Counted from the first letter of the stretch, positions 50,048 through 59,500 are shown. The stretch is DNA of 64,000 bases from Candidatus Phosphoribacter baldrii (GCA_016704565.1 JADIZV010000001.1:682001-746000); one strand, 5' to 3'. Numbers and translations are program-made. The notes: generated by a model from the sequence alone, not told the origin.

Positions 50048-51051
50048 GAGCGCGCCCCGCGATCGGCGGGAGAGGCGGCGGAAGCGGGAGTAGTGGCGGC
50101 AGCGGGAGTAGCGGCCGCGAACCCCAGCGCTTCCCGAGCATCCACCGGGACCGCCACCGCCGGGCGCGCGCTTCTCTGCTCGTGCAACGCCAGACTGACC
50201 ACGGCGACCAAGATGACGCCGAAGCCGATCCACTGGGTGACCGTGGGCCGAGCCCCGAGGGCCACAACCGCGACCACCGCCGCGGTGACGGGGAAGGCGA
50301 GTTCGGCGAGCGTGGCCCGGGAGGCCGGGGTGCGCCCCAGGGCGCGGTAGTAGAGCACGAGTGCCAGCATCCCAGGGAACAGGGCCAGCAGCAGGATGTT
50401 GAGCGCCGCATCGGTCCCGACGGCCAGCGGCGTCGAGGTCACCGTCGTCGTGATCGCCAGGGCGACGAAGCCGAGCGCGAAGCGCAGCGCGGTGAGATCG
50501 GTGAACTTGAGCTCCGCACTTGCCGCCCGGCCCAACACGGTTCCGGCCGCCCAGAGCGTGGCCGAGCCGAGCGCCAGCAGCGCGGCCTGGACGTTGGACA
50601 CCGACGCGGTGAACGGCGACGGGAAGGCCAGCAGCCACGCACCCACCAACGCCGGCACAGCGAACCAGAGGTAGCGGGGACGCAACCGCTCGCCGAGCAG
50701 CAGGGCGGCCAGCGCGATCGCCACGACCGGCTGGAGCTTCTGCAGGACCTGCGGGGTGATCGGGTCGCCGAGCCGGAACGCCGCCGTGAACATCACCGTC
50801 GCCAGCGCGGAGGAACCCGCGCCGATGACGAGGACGCTGGCCTTGGTGCGCAGCGACGCAGCCGCGAGCCGACGCACCGCCGGCACCAACCAGCCGACGG
50901 TGAGCACGGTGAGCACGAGGTGCTCCCAGAACACGATCGTCAACGACGGATACTGCTTGGCCAGCGGGCTGCGCCACAGCGACGAGATGCCCCACAGGGA
51001 CGCTGCGATCGCCACCAGCCAGGTGCGGTCGGTGCTTCGGATCGCCTTCAC
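50044..51051 (-). CDS. EamA/DMT-family transporter
   Basis: 335 residues from GTG at 51051 (GGAGAG upstream). Ten hydrophobic segments in two EamA repeats (for example TWLVAIAASLWGISSLWRSP, LQPVVAIALAALLLGE). The drug/metabolite exporter superfamily; substrate unknown. It lies between FGD and CofC on the same strand, linking it to F420 metabolism only by position. Confidence 0.85.
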   Translation of the reverse strand: MKAIRSTDRTWLVAIAASLWGISSLWRSPLAKQYPSLTIVFWEHLVLTVLTVGWLVPAVRRLAAASLRTKASVLVIGAGSSALATVMFTAAFRLGDPITPQVLQKLQPVVAIALAALLLGERLRPRYLWFAVPALVGAWLLAFPSPFTASVSNVQAALLALGSATLWAAGTVLGRAASAELKFTDLTALRFALGFVALAITTTVTSTPLAVGTDAALNILLLALFPGMLALVLYYRALGRTPASRATLAELAFPVTAAVVAVVALGARPTVTQWIGFGVILVAVVSLALHEQRSARPAVAVPVDAREALGFAAATPAAATTPASAASPADRGARS

Positions 51052-51142
51052 AGATCTCTCCTCGGTCGTGTCAGGTGGCGGTTCTCGTGCTGTCGCGCAG
51101 GCTATGTCGTATGCCGTGTGCCCGGGTGCCGGATCGTCGGGC

Positions 51143-51832
51143 TCACCGGGTGGGCAGCGGCCGACGAGGGGTGCGGCTAGCACCGTCGCCGACGAGGGCG
51201 GCAGTGCTGGCGCCGAGCCCGAGGGTGATCGCGTGTCTAAGGTCCTCGAGGGTGTCGACGTCGTGGCGCGCCCGGACGGGCGCGGCGCGAAGGGCCTGCA
51301 GTCCAAGCTCGGTATGCCGCGCCGCCGACTCCCGCCCATAGCGCGTCACCACGGCTTCGCCCTGCTCACAGGCGACCATGGTTGTGCCGGTGCCGGCTCG
51401 GTCGGGCACGAATGACGTTGGGAAACCTCGGGATTGGCGGAGCACCTCGGTGACGTCCTCTGGTCGTAGACACGGCAGGTCGGCAGGGACGACAAGCACG
51501 CCCGCCTCGGGACGGGCCTGGATGGCGGCCTGCACTCCCACGGCGATCGCCTCGTCGAGGCTGGTGGTGTCGGGGTCAGGCACAACGCGGGCACCGAGCC
51601 TGGCCGCCGCGTGCGCGATGTCGGGATCGGCGGTCACGACGATGACCGCCCCGACCTCGGCACATCCGGTCAGTGCGACCACTGTGTCGACAGCGAAAGC
51701 GAGCACCAACTCGCGGCGTTCGTGGTGTGGGAGCGCGAGCCTGGACTTGGCCAGCCCGAGCAACTTGACCGGGACGACAGCGGTGACGGGAAGCGAAAGG
51801 AGTTGGGCGGCATACCCATTGGTGGGACTCAC
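51143..51832 (-). CDS. cofC: 2-phospho-L-lactate guanylyltransferase (CofC/FbiD)
   Basis: 229 residues from GTG at 51832 (a longer frame to 52315 is a shadow). VTAVVPVKLLGLAKSRLALP, the nucleotide-binding VVPADLPCLRPEDV and TTSLDEAIAVG are CofC/FbiD motifs. The enzyme activates phospholactate or phosphoenolpyruvate to build the F420 side chain. No strong ribosome site precedes the start, so the exact start is uncertain. Confidence 0.88.
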   Translation of the reverse strand: MSPTNGYAAQLLSLPVTAVVPVKLLGLAKSRLALPHHERRELVLAFAVDTVVALTGCAEVGAVIVVTADPDIAHAAARLGARVVPDPDTTSLDEAIAVGVQAAIQARPEAGVLVVPADLPCLRPEDVTEVLRQSRGFPTSFVPDRAGTGTTMVACEQGEAVVTRYGRESAARHTELGLQALRAAPVRARHDVDTLEDLRHAITLGLGASTAALVGDGASRTPRRPLPTR

Positions 51833-52149
51833 GTCGAATACCCGGGTGCCGCGACCGGGATCCGCAGCACCATGGACGTGCCCGGGGGCGACGTGTGCCC
51901 GACGGACAGCTCGCCGTTCATCGCGGCCATCAGCCCGTGGGTGAGGCTCAAGCCGAGCCCGAGGTTCTCGTCGACGGGCGACTTCGCGTCGGGCGCGCGC
52001 TCGGTCGTCGAGGTGGTCACCCGCGATGGTAACCACACCCTCCCGACCCCCGTCACCGTCCCGGCCCAGCGTTGAGCAAGCCAATGAGATTCCCGTATGC
52101 CGTGTGGGTGCTCGCCATGTCATAGTGGCCGGGTGACGGTTGCCGCTGG

Positions 52150-52533
52150 GGACGCGGCTGCTCGGCGTCGGGCTGCCCGTGGCTGGCGCATGCGCGACGC
52201 CGACGGCAGGCTCGCGGACGGCATACGGACAGTTCGGGACGCGGCCACGGCGGCGGGGCGCGACCCCGATGACCTCCGCATCGTCGTGCGGGTAGTGCCC
52301 GAGCTCGTGGAGCATGATTCGGGGCGCAGCGACGGCCCTACTGCGGGTCGAGCGAGCAGATCAAGGCGGACCTGGTGGCGTTGGCCGCGATCGGGACGAC
52401 CGAGGTGATCCTCGACGTCAACATGTCGCCGCCAGTCGCGGGCGCGGGCAGCGGCACGGTCGTCGATCACGATGCGGCGCTCGCCCACGCCGACCACGTC
52501 CTGACCACGTTCGCCCCGCGCGTCACGTCATGA
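52150..52533 (+). pseudogene. LLM-class F420-dependent oxidoreductase remnant with frameshift
   Basis: One frame reads ADGIRTVRDAATAAGRDPDD then IVVRVVPELVEHDSG; about 52325 the match moves to another frame reading PYCGSSEQIKADLVALAAIG, EVILDVNMS and ends VLTTFAPRVTS. This is the C-terminal third of a luciferase-like F420 enzyme, missing its barrel and carrying a one-base frameshift. Confidence 0.65.
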
Positions 52534-53273
52534 GCTCGATGGTGCCGGACCCCATTTTCAGCGATCCACGGTTGGCGCTGCTCTACGACACCTTCGACGG
52601 GGACCGCTCGGACCTCCCGAGCTACCTTCGTCTCGCCGAGGAGTTGGGTGCTCGGTCACTGCTCGACATCGGTTGCGGCACTGGAGCTTTCGCCATCCAG
52701 GCGGCAAGGGCCGGGTTGTCGGTGGTGGCCGTCGACCCAGCCGCGGCCTCGCTGTCGGTTGCCCGTCGGAAGGCGGGGGCGAGTCGCGTGCTCTGGCACG
52801 AGGGCACGGCGCAAACGGCTCCCATGGCCGAGGCGGATCTTGCGTCGATGACCGGCAACGTCGCGATGGTCTTCCTCACGGATGACGAATGGCTGGCCAC
52901 GTTGGGCGCCGTCCGCGAGCGTCTCGCGCCCGCCGGGCACCTGGTCTTCGAAACCCGGCGACCGGAGGCGCGCGCCTGGGAGAGCTGGGCTCGGGACGAC
53001 ACGGACTTCGTGAGAGTCGTTGACGGCGTCGGCCCGGTTCGGCAGCGTCGTGAAGTGCTGGCCGTGAGCCTGCCGTTCGTGTCGTTCCGATATACATACA
53101 CGTTCCCCGACGGCGCGGAAGTGGAGTCGGTATCCACGCTTCGGTATCGCGGCGATGCGGAGTGCCGCCGGCTGCTCTCGGCAGCGGGCATGCACGTCGT
53201 GGACGTTCGTGACGCCCCCGACCGCCCGGGACTCGAACGGGTCTACCTCGCCCGCCCCCTCAGAGCGGGTTGA
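52530..53273 (+). CDS. SAM-dependent methyltransferase
   Basis: 247 residues from ATG at 52530, overlapping the preceding remnant's stop (ATGA). LLDIGCGTGAFAIQAARAG is SAM motif I, VVAVDPAAASLSVAR motif II. The C-terminal region is the usual substrate cap. It lies on a stretch of decayed genes; substrate unknown. Confidence 0.9.
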   Translation: MSSMVPDPIFSDPRLALLYDTFDGDRSDLPSYLRLAEELGARSLLDIGCGTGAFAIQAARAGLSVVAVDPAAASLSVARRKAGASRVLWHEGTAQTAPMAEADLASMTGNVAMVFLTDDEWLATLGAVRERLAPAGHLVFETRRPEARAWESWARDDTDFVRVVDGVGPVRQRREVLAVSLPFVSFRYTYTFPDGAEVESVSTLRYRGDAECRRLLSAAGMHVVDVRDAPDRPGLERVYLARPLRAG

Positions 53274-53523
53274 TCCGTTCCACGTCGGGGAACCGGGCGA
53301 AGTCACTGTCCCGCGGACACGATGGCCAACGCCTGCTGCGGGCTCAGCGGGTGGCGTAAGGCGCGAGCGTTGGTGGCGATCCGCACGAAAGCCCACAGCG
53401 ACACCCACGGCAGCGCCACGCGCTTGGGGCCGTTCAGGGCCTCAGTGAGCCAGGCGTCTGCAGCCGCATGGAAGGGGCTTCCTCGTCGACCGAGTAGAGC
53501 AAGATGTTGGCGTCGACGAGCAT
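53260..53523 (-). pseudogene. Decayed VapC PIN toxin
   Basis: Starts MLVDANILLYSVDEEAPS in frame, then a one-base loss near 53478 shifts the match to FHAAADAWLTEALNGPKRVA. After QQALAIVS the middle of the protein is missing and the end DSDFARFPDVERINPL resumes in a third position. Frameshift plus internal deletion: non-functional. Confidence 0.75.
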
Positions 53524-53752
53524 CAGCGCGCGCTCGGCCCTTCAAGCAGGTCCAAGGCGTCGGCCACGTTCGAGACATCGATGGCGATCCCCAGCCGGAA
53601 GGTCTGCGCGACGAACGGCTTGGACGGGCCCTGGGCCAGCAGCGCCCGACGGATGAGTTCGTTGACTGCGGCGCTCACGCCCAGCCCTCGTTCACGACGC
53701 AGCGCCTCCACCGCCTTGGCGGTGTCGGCGTCAACTCCACCGTCGTGCGCAT
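53523..53752 (-). pseudogene. Decayed VapB antitoxin
   Basis: Begins MRTTVEL, then one base is missing and the frame continues as DADTAKAVEALRRERGLGVS and AVNELIRRALL, a ribbon-helix-helix antitoxin. The stop overlaps the VapC start. Both members of the pair are broken. Confidence 0.7.
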
Positions 53753-53837
53753 GCGAGAAGGGATAAAGCACGTGTGCGCGGGCCCTCCGCAGCTGGCCTG
53801 CGGACGCGAGGGACCCCGGTGCGCGACAATCGGGCGT

Positions 53838-54812
53838 GTGGAGGACTTCCTCATCGCCCGCAACCCGGACGGCGACTCGTCCTTGCCCTATCTCCTGCGT
53901 ATCCCGCTCGGCGCCAATGGGTTTGTCCTGAAGGCCCGCGACACCTGGCCCAGGACCGCGAAGATCTTCTGCCACCGTGAGGCGTGGTGGCCCAGCGACG
54001 CGGAGATCGTCGAGCGCGTGCCGGTGCGTTCCTGCGTGCGCCGGGGCGCGGCGATCGACCTGGTGCTGGACCGTTCGCGGGAAAACCGGTCGCAGTTCGT
54101 CCTCACCCGGATCCGCGGCGGCCGGGAGGCGATCTTCTGGCAGTCCGCACGGACCGCGAAGCTCGCCCGACCCAACGTCTCGCTCCCCTCGGCCCGCGCG
54201 CACGGGTTGCGGCCCGACGAGTTCGAGATCCTCGTCGACAGCCACGAGCGCTACGCATGGAAGTTCACCCAACAGCAGGTCTCGACCCGGGTCGCACCCC
54301 TGGCCGCGGGCGACTACGGCGTCCGCAACGATGAGCGCCTGGTGGCCTCTGTGGAGCGCAAGTCCCTCGCGGACCTCGTGTCCACGTTGACCTCGGGCCG
54401 CCTCACCTTCGTCCTCGGTGACCTCGCGAGCCTTCCGTATGCCGCCCTCGTGGTCGAGGCGCGCTACTCCGAGATCCTCAAGCTCGACCGGGTGCGTCCC
54501 GCCATCGTCCTAGAGGGGCTCGCCGAGTGTGCCGTGCGCTTCCCGTCGGTGCCGATCCACTTCGCCGAGACCCGGGCACTGGCTCAGGAGTGGACTTTTC
54601 GCTTCCTCGGGGCGGCGCTGGCCCACGATCGGCTCACCCACGAAGCGGATGGCCCGATCGAGTCGCTGGTCCCAGCGGCGACCCCACGCGCCCGCGAGGT
54701 GCGAACGTGGGCGGTGGCACACGGCATACCGGTGTCTGAGCGAGGGCGCGTGCCAACGGAGGTGACCGACGCTTTCCTGCGCGACCGCGCGCGGGCCCGA
54801 CCGCGAGAATGA
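53838..54812 (+). CDS. ERCC4-domain nuclease
   Basis: 324 residues from GTG at 53838 (a longer frame covers the decayed VapBC and is rejected). FEILVDSHERYAWKFTQQQV followed by LAAGDYGVRNDERLVASVER and KSLADLVSTLTSGRLTF gives the D...ERKSxxD signature of the XPF/ERCC4 nuclease fold. The N-terminal 140 residues are a separate beta-rich domain. Probably a structure-specific DNA nuclease. Confidence 0.8.
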   Translation: MEDFLIARNPDGDSSLPYLLRIPLGANGFVLKARDTWPRTAKIFCHREAWWPSDAEIVERVPVRSCVRRGAAIDLVLDRSRENRSQFVLTRIRGGREAIFWQSARTAKLARPNVSLPSARAHGLRPDEFEILVDSHERYAWKFTQQQVSTRVAPLAAGDYGVRNDERLVASVERKSLADLVSTLTSGRLTFVLGDLASLPYAALVVEARYSEILKLDRVRPAIVLEGLAECAVRFPSVPIHFAETRALAQEWTFRFLGAALAHDRLTHEADGPIESLVPAATPRAREVRTWAVAHGIPVSERGRVPTEVTDAFLRDRARARPRE

Positions 54813-54832
54813 CGTTGACGTCGAGGAGCACC
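54800..54832 (-). pseudogene. VapC N-terminal fragment (11 codons)
   Basis: MVLLDVNVILA matches the first strand and catalytic Asp of VapC PIN toxins, then homology ends at the ERCC4 gene stop region. Probably the scar of a second VapBC locus. The rest of 54813-54892 is non-coding. Confidence 0.35.
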
Positions 54833-54892
54833 ATCAACGCAGGAGATCCCGGCGAGGCACTCCTGCCCTGGGGGCGGCCGGATCAGGCGGAC

Positions 54893-56512
54893 TTACGAGG
54901 TGGTCAAGGCTCGACGGGCCACCGCCCTGGCGGCCGGACGTGACGGAAGGCGGGCAAAGATGCCGCCCCGCTCGCTCAGCGCCAGTATGCGGATGACGTC
55001 ATGAGCCCGGCGCAGCTCGTGCCTGTGGATGGGCCGCCCCTCCACTCGCCACCCCAGCCAGGTCATCAGCCTGGCCACTTCGTCGAAGAACTCCTCGTGT
55101 CGTGGGACGCGGGCCGGCAGAGCCTCCGGACCTTCGACGGCGTCCTCTGCGGGGTCGTCGTCAGGTCCCGTGGCCAGGAGCAGAGTCGTCAACACCGCCT
55201 CGTCGCGATCTGCACCAGCGGGGCCTCGCAGCAACAGGGCCGCAATCGCGCCCACCAGGACGTCGAGGTCGGTGGACGCGGCATACCCGAACTTGGTCCG
55301 GACCACCCGCCCGCGATAGACGCGCACGATCCGGGCCGCAACCGCGGTGTCCCGCACGAACGACAATTCCGGCGTGAACTGCTCGCGGTTGCCTTTGCCG
55401 TAGCCCCAGTCCAACCCGCCCTCTCGCCAGATCCGTTCGCACGCTGCGGGCGACATCCACCCAGCTTTCGTCAGCGGTATGCCGTCCTCCCCCGCGACAT
55501 CGAGCAGCACCTGCCATGGGCGGACCAGCGCGCGCAGGTCAGCCTCCGTCGGCGGGTGCGGGTCGTCCGCGGCGGCCAGCGAGAACAGCGACGCCAGATG
55601 GAGCACGAGGTCAGCAGGTGCCTTGTCGATGACGTCCTGGTATGCCGCGTGCAGCTCCGGCCCCTCGTCGCCTCCCTCGGCCCGGAGCCGGGCGAGCAAC
55701 TCCGCCGGGTCGGCGTCGACGAGCGACAACGCGAGGTTGATGTCGTCGACATCGACGTGCTCGGGTTCGACATCGGGCTCCAGCCAGCCGGCATACATCT
55801 CCAGGTCGCCCGTGAGCGCACTCGGGTCGGGGTTGGCGCGGAGCGCGGCAGCCAGCTCATTCCAGGCTCCGACGCCGCCGACATCTTCGGCCGGGCAGGC
55901 GCGGACCGCCTTGAGGCAGCGCATCGGCGGGTCGTCGGCGGTGGCCGGTCGCAACCGTTCCACGGTGAGGGTATGCCCCCAGTCGTCACCGAAGTCGTAG
56001 GTGTAGAAGAGCCGGTCCCCGACCGCCCGGACCACCTGATCCAGGCGGACGTCGCTCTCGGGCGTCCCTTGTTCGCCCTCGTCGATGTCGAATTCGGTGA
56101 GAAAGAAGGGCGACATCCAGCGTTGCTTCACCGGGCCGGGCTCGAACCGGTGCAGGTGGCCATCGAGCCAGCCCATCGCCGCCTGAAGATGCCGGTGCAG
56201 AGCGTCGAGCGTCAGGTCTCCGCGAATCTCCAGTCTGCGCCAGATCGGTGGCTTTGAGCCGTCGAGCATGAGTTTGGCGGTGACGAGTGTGGGGTGCAGC
56301 GGTGGGTCGGGCACTTCGATGACCGGGTTGCGGCGATCCATGCCCAAAACATCGCCGGGGTTGCCCCCGAGGACGCCCGCGTCGCCGCCGTCGGTGGGGA
56401 GGTGATCGAGAAACTGCCGCACCCAGGCGGCCAGGGCCTCTCGGTCGGCGAGGTCTGCCGACTGGAGCGGCGGGAGGGAGGGTGGCGGCTCGTCAGGCAC
56501 GACAGAAGTCAA
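54893..56512 (-). CDS. Plasmid pRiA4b ORF-3-like protein
   Basis: 539 residues. Residues 70-260 (VTAKLMLDGSKPPIWRRLEI, GDRLFYTYDFGDDWGHTLTV, CPAEDVGGVGAWNEL) are the IS1096 TnpR/pRiA4b ORF-3 family domain. The remainder is helical and unrecognised. The family occurs on plasmids and chromosomes and has no proven function. Confidence 0.85.
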   Translation of the reverse strand: MTSVVPDEPPPSLPPLQSADLADREALAAWVRQFLDHLPTDGGDAGVLGGNPGDVLGMDRRNPVIEVPDPPLHPTLVTAKLMLDGSKPPIWRRLEIRGDLTLDALHRHLQAAMGWLDGHLHRFEPGPVKQRWMSPFFLTEFDIDEGEQGTPESDVRLDQVVRAVGDRLFYTYDFGDDWGHTLTVERLRPATADDPPMRCLKAVRACPAEDVGGVGAWNELAAALRANPDPSALTGDLEMYAGWLEPDVEPEHVDVDDINLALSLVDADPAELLARLRAEGGDEGPELHAAYQDVIDKAPADLVLHLASLFSLAAADDPHPPTEADLRALVRPWQVLLDVAGEDGIPLTKAGWMSPAACERIWREGGLDWGYGKGNREQFTPELSFVRDTAVAARIVRVYRGRVVRTKFGYAASTDLDVLVGAIAALLLRGPAGADRDEAVLTTLLLATGPDDDPAEDAVEGPEALPARVPRHEEFFDEVARLMTWLGWRVEGRPIHRHELRRAHDVIRILALSERGGIFARLPSRPAARAVARRALTTS

Positions 56513-56664
56513 GCACGCGCAGGGTCAGGCGGCGGCATACCGGCGGCTCGGCCCGCACGGCGAAAGGGTGGGAAATCGGTGGCTCCCCATCCGGAGAGGC
56601 ACCTCTTCCCACTTTCGGGGCCCGGGCGACCCTGCGAACCGACGCGCCGATGGCGACGCGCCAC

Positions 56665-57261
56665 TCAAAAGGCCGAGACGATGAACGACCCGAGGACCAG
56701 CAGGGTCCCGGCGATCAGGCGCAGCACGCGGGAAACCCGCGACATGCGCCGCTGTGGGACCAGTGTCGGGTTGCACAGCCAGAGTGCGGCGACCACGCAC
56801 GCTGTTGCGCGCAGAGACTTCGCGAACGACAAGTCGCGGGTGACGAACATCCCGATGTAGACGATGGTCATCAAGACTGCGGCACACATGACCAATACCG
56901 TCAGGCCATCAAGAACGCACCCACCCGAAGTGGGATGGTGGCCGACCTGCACGCGCACCCTTGTGGTGCGAGCGCGCGCCCTCACCCGGATGGAGCGCTG
57001 TCGGCCGACCTGGGGTCCCCGGCCGTCGTGGACATCGGTCGACGCGTCTTGAGGCCCGCGCGCTCGGTGTGGGCTGGCGTCTTGAGGGGTTTCCGCGGTC
57101 TCGTGCGACGGTGCCGTTGGGACGCCCGTCGGCGCGGGGGGCGCCGACGCGAACTCCGGCGCGGGGGGCGTCGGCGTGAACTCCGGCGCTGGGGCCTGGC
57201 TCCACGGCCCATCGGCCAACGGGTCCGGCCCGCTGAGCGGATCCTTGTTGTCCGAACTCAC
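56665..57261 (-). CDS. Membrane protein with Pro/Ala-rich N-terminal tail
   Basis: 198 residues. The first 70 are low-complexity with a PAPEF-type repeat, then three hydrophobic segments (LDGLTVLVMCAAVLMTIVYI, LRATACVVAALWLC, LRLIAGTLLVLGSFIVSAF). No family recognised. Divergent from the sigma-factor operon; 57262-57570 contains only the divergent promoter region. Confidence 0.65.
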   Translation of the reverse strand: MSSDNKDPLSGPDPLADGPWSQAPAPEFTPTPPAPEFASAPPAPTGVPTAPSHETAETPQDASPHRARGPQDASTDVHDGRGPQVGRQRSIRVRARARTTRVRVQVGHHPTSGGCVLDGLTVLVMCAAVLMTIVYIGMFVTRDLSFAKSLRATACVVAALWLCNPTLVPQRRMSRVSRVLRLIAGTLLVLGSFIVSAF

Positions 57262-57570
57262 TCCGGGATTATGTCAGCCGGGCTAGGCGGCGACCGGCGC
57301 CCCGCGGTTCGGACGGGTGGCGTGACGTTTCGGCCTGGATCAGGGGGCGAGCGCCTCTGCGGCCGGGGTCATCCTGTCGATCCTCTGCTCACCTGGGGCC
57401 GGCGAGGCGGGCGCGGGCCGATGACCAGGCAGTCGCTCTCGTGGTCCCCAAGGTGACGTGCTGAGCCACGCGCCAGGTTCAGGGGAACGAACTCCGCGCT
57501 GCATCCGCCGCGACAATCGCAGGGTCAGAGCCTGATGTAACGCGCCGGCCGAGGGGAACCAAGAGTGGTC

Positions 57571-58131
57571 ATGAACGACAACCATCCCCTGCGCCGCATC
57601 GGGCGCGACCCCACGGCCTTCGAGGCGTTCTATCGCGCGAATGTCGAAGCGGTGCAACGGTTCATCGCCCGTCGCGTCAACGATCCACATCTGGCCGCTG
57701 ATCTGACAGCCGACGTGTTCCTGGCGGTCATCGAGGCCAGCGACTCCTACCGACCCAGTCGCGGAACCCCGATCGCCTGGCTCTATGGCGTGGCTCGCAA
57801 CGTGGTCGCCGACCGACACCGTCAGCGGGCTCGCGAACTGCGCCTGGTCACGCGGGTGGCCGGCCGAGCGCTGCTGGACCCGGACTCGTTGGCACGGGTC
57901 GAGGACCGCATCACCGCGGAGCAGGAGTCGCGGCGCCTGTATGCCGCCCTGTCCACCCTTCCCGAGGATGACCGTGCGCTCATCGAGCTCGTGGCGCTCG
58001 ATGGTCTCAGCGTTGCCGACGCCGCTCAGGTGCTGGGGGTGAAGCCAGGTACCGCGCGGGTCCGGCTGCACCGGGCCCGGCGCCAGATCACCACCCACCC
58101 GTTGCTCACGACTTTGGAGGTCACCTCATGA
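57571..58131 (+). CDS. ECF-type RNA polymerase sigma factor
   Basis: 186 residues from ATG at 57571 (GTG 57565 possible). Region 2: FEAFYRANVEAVQRFIARRV and AADLTADVFLAVIEASDSYR; region 4: YAALSTLPEDDRALIELVAL and LSVADAAQVLGVKPGTARVR. The start of the next gene overlaps its stop (ATGA), the usual arrangement with an anti-sigma factor. A GGAAC -35-like element occurs at 57484-57488. Confidence 0.92.
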   Translation: MNDNHPLRRIGRDPTAFEAFYRANVEAVQRFIARRVNDPHLAADLTADVFLAVIEASDSYRPSRGTPIAWLYGVARNVVADRHRQRARELRLVTRVAGRALLDPDSLARVEDRITAEQESRRLYAALSTLPEDDRALIELVALDGLSVADAAQVLGVKPGTARVRLHRARRQITTHPLLTTLEVTS

Positions 58132-58799
58132 GCACCCACAGCAGCACCGACACACGCCCACTCGACACCTTCGAGACCGCCCTGCTCGGCCAGCTCACGA
58201 CCGTGGTCGACGAACGCGCTGCCCAGGCCAGCGCCTCGCCCACGCGCCGACTGACCGGGCGTCCGGCCCGTTGGGCGGCTGCTGTCGCAGCCGCAGCCGC
58301 GGGGACGGCGGCACTCCTCGTCCTGCCGAGCGGCACCACCCCCGCGTATGCCGTGGAGTCGGACTCCTCGGGATCCGTCACGGTCACGATCAACCAGCTC
58401 GCCGACGCGAGCGCGCTCAAGGACGCTCTCGCGGCCAAGGGCATCACGGCGGACGTGACCTACCCCGGCGTCGGAAAGCAATGCGCCGCAGGTCGATTCA
58501 CCGAGGCGCCCGCCGCCGGCGGAACGCCTTCCGAAGCGTCTGCGTTCAACTCGTCTGTGGGGTCCGGCGGCTTTTCGATGACGATCCCCAAGAACATGAT
58601 CCGGCCCGGCCAGACGCTCGTCCTGGAGTCGGTCTGGCCGGACAGCCAGTCCTGGATGGTCAAGGCTGCCATCGCCGACGGCCCGGTCGGGGCCTGCCAG
58701 TTGGTGGACGCTGACCCGATGTTCATGCCACCGGCGGGTCCGGCTCCCACGGGCGACGCGAACGCGGTCGAACCCACGGCATACGCCACCGCCCAGTAG
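58128..58799 (+). CDS. Membrane-anchored anti-sigma-like protein
   Basis: 223 residues. Cytoplasmic ~45 residues, one transmembrane helix (ARWAAAVAAAAAGTAALLVL), and an extracytoplasmic domain with two cysteines. It lacks the zinc-binding HxxxCxxC anti-sigma motif, so it may bind the sigma factor differently or sense an outside signal. Translationally coupled to the sigma gene. A strong terminator follows. Confidence 0.7.
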   Translation: MSTHSSTDTRPLDTFETALLGQLTTVVDERAAQASASPTRRLTGRPARWAAAVAAAAAGTAALLVLPSGTTPAYAVESDSSGSVTVTINQLADASALKDALAAKGITADVTYPGVGKQCAAGRFTEAPAAGGTPSEASAFNSSVGSGGFSMTIPKNMIRPGQTLVLESVWPDSQSWMVKAAIADGPVGACQLVDADPMFMPPAGPAPTGDANAVEPTAYATAQ

Positions 58800-58810
58800 T
58801 CGCGCGCATG

Positions 58811-58842
58811 CCCGGCCCGCGGCCTAGGTCGCGGGCCGGGTT
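58811..58842 (+). terminator. Intrinsic terminator-like hairpin
   Basis: A perfect 11-bp G+C stem (58811-58821 with 58830-58840) with an 8-base loop, followed by only TT. Sits 12 bases after the stop of the anti-sigma-like gene and before the convergent GNAT gene. Sufficient for termination, but the U-tract is short. Confidence 0.65.
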
Positions 58843-58900
58843 ATGCCAACGTGGCGGGTGTGGCTTGGGCACGGATCAGGCGCGGGATCCGGCACCAACA

Positions 58901-59500
58901 TCAAGCGGGGTCGACGGTCCTCACCATGACGCAGTTCCTGAGCCCCTTGGGCCGGTCATAGCTGAATCCGAGCCGCTCATAGAGCCGCCTAGTCCCGTTG
59001 TAGAGGAATGACGACGACATCTTCTTGGTCGCCTCGGTGAGGTCGTGCGGGTAGCCCTCGACGGTGCCGCCACCGGCCTGCGCGATGAGGTCGAGCGCAC
59101 CCTTGATCGCCAGCTCGGTCACGCCCTTTCGCCGATGCCGTTTGTCGACGAAAACACAGGTGATCCGGTAGTCCGGCGCGGATCGGCTCGTCGCGTCGTA
59201 TTCCTTGCGGTGGTGGATCGTCGGCAGCTGCGCCGGGGTGCCGAACTCCGCCCACGCGATCGCCTCGTCCCCGTCCATGACGAGCGCGGCCTGCGCGACC
59301 CCCTCGTCCACGAGCCGCTTCTTGATCGCGCGATTGCCCTCCGCGGTCTCACCTCGGCCTTGGCAGCTCGGGTGGCCGTCATGGAACCACGTGCACCAAC
59401 ACCCGCCGAAGATCCCGTTGTGCCGCTGGACCAGTGCGTCGAAGGCCGACCAGGTCTGCGGGCTCAAAGGAACAATCCGGTATGCCGTGTCGTTCGCCAT
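58901..59500 (-). CDS. GNAT-family N-acetyltransferase
   Basis: 199 residues. The DYRITCVFVDKRHRRKGVTE motif A (acetyl-CoA pyrophosphate loop, RRKG) and LYERLGFSYDRP near the end are characteristic. Family members of this type (GCWCTWFHDG) are common in actinobacteria. Substrate unknown. The 335 bases upstream (59501-59835) show no supported gene. Confidence 0.87.
   Translation of the reverse strand: MANDTAYRIVPLSPQTWSAFDALVQRHNGIFGGCWCTWFHDGHPSCQGRGETAEGNRAIKKRLVDEGVAQAALVMDGDEAIAWAEFGTPAQLPTIHHRKEYDATSRSAPDYRITCVFVDKRHRRKGVTELAIKGALDLIAQAGGGTVEGYPHDLTEATKKMSSSFLYNGTRRLYERLGFSYDRPKGLRNCVMVRTVDPA

Noticed and set aside
50047..50995. Fusion of transporter-region frame with FGD
   Set aside because: The FGD frame is open upstream by chance; GTGA overlap and EamA homology in the other frame support two genes.
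57340..58098. Minus-strand open frame opposite the sigma factor
   Set aside because: Overlaps a clearly recognised ECF sigma factor and has shadow-like composition.
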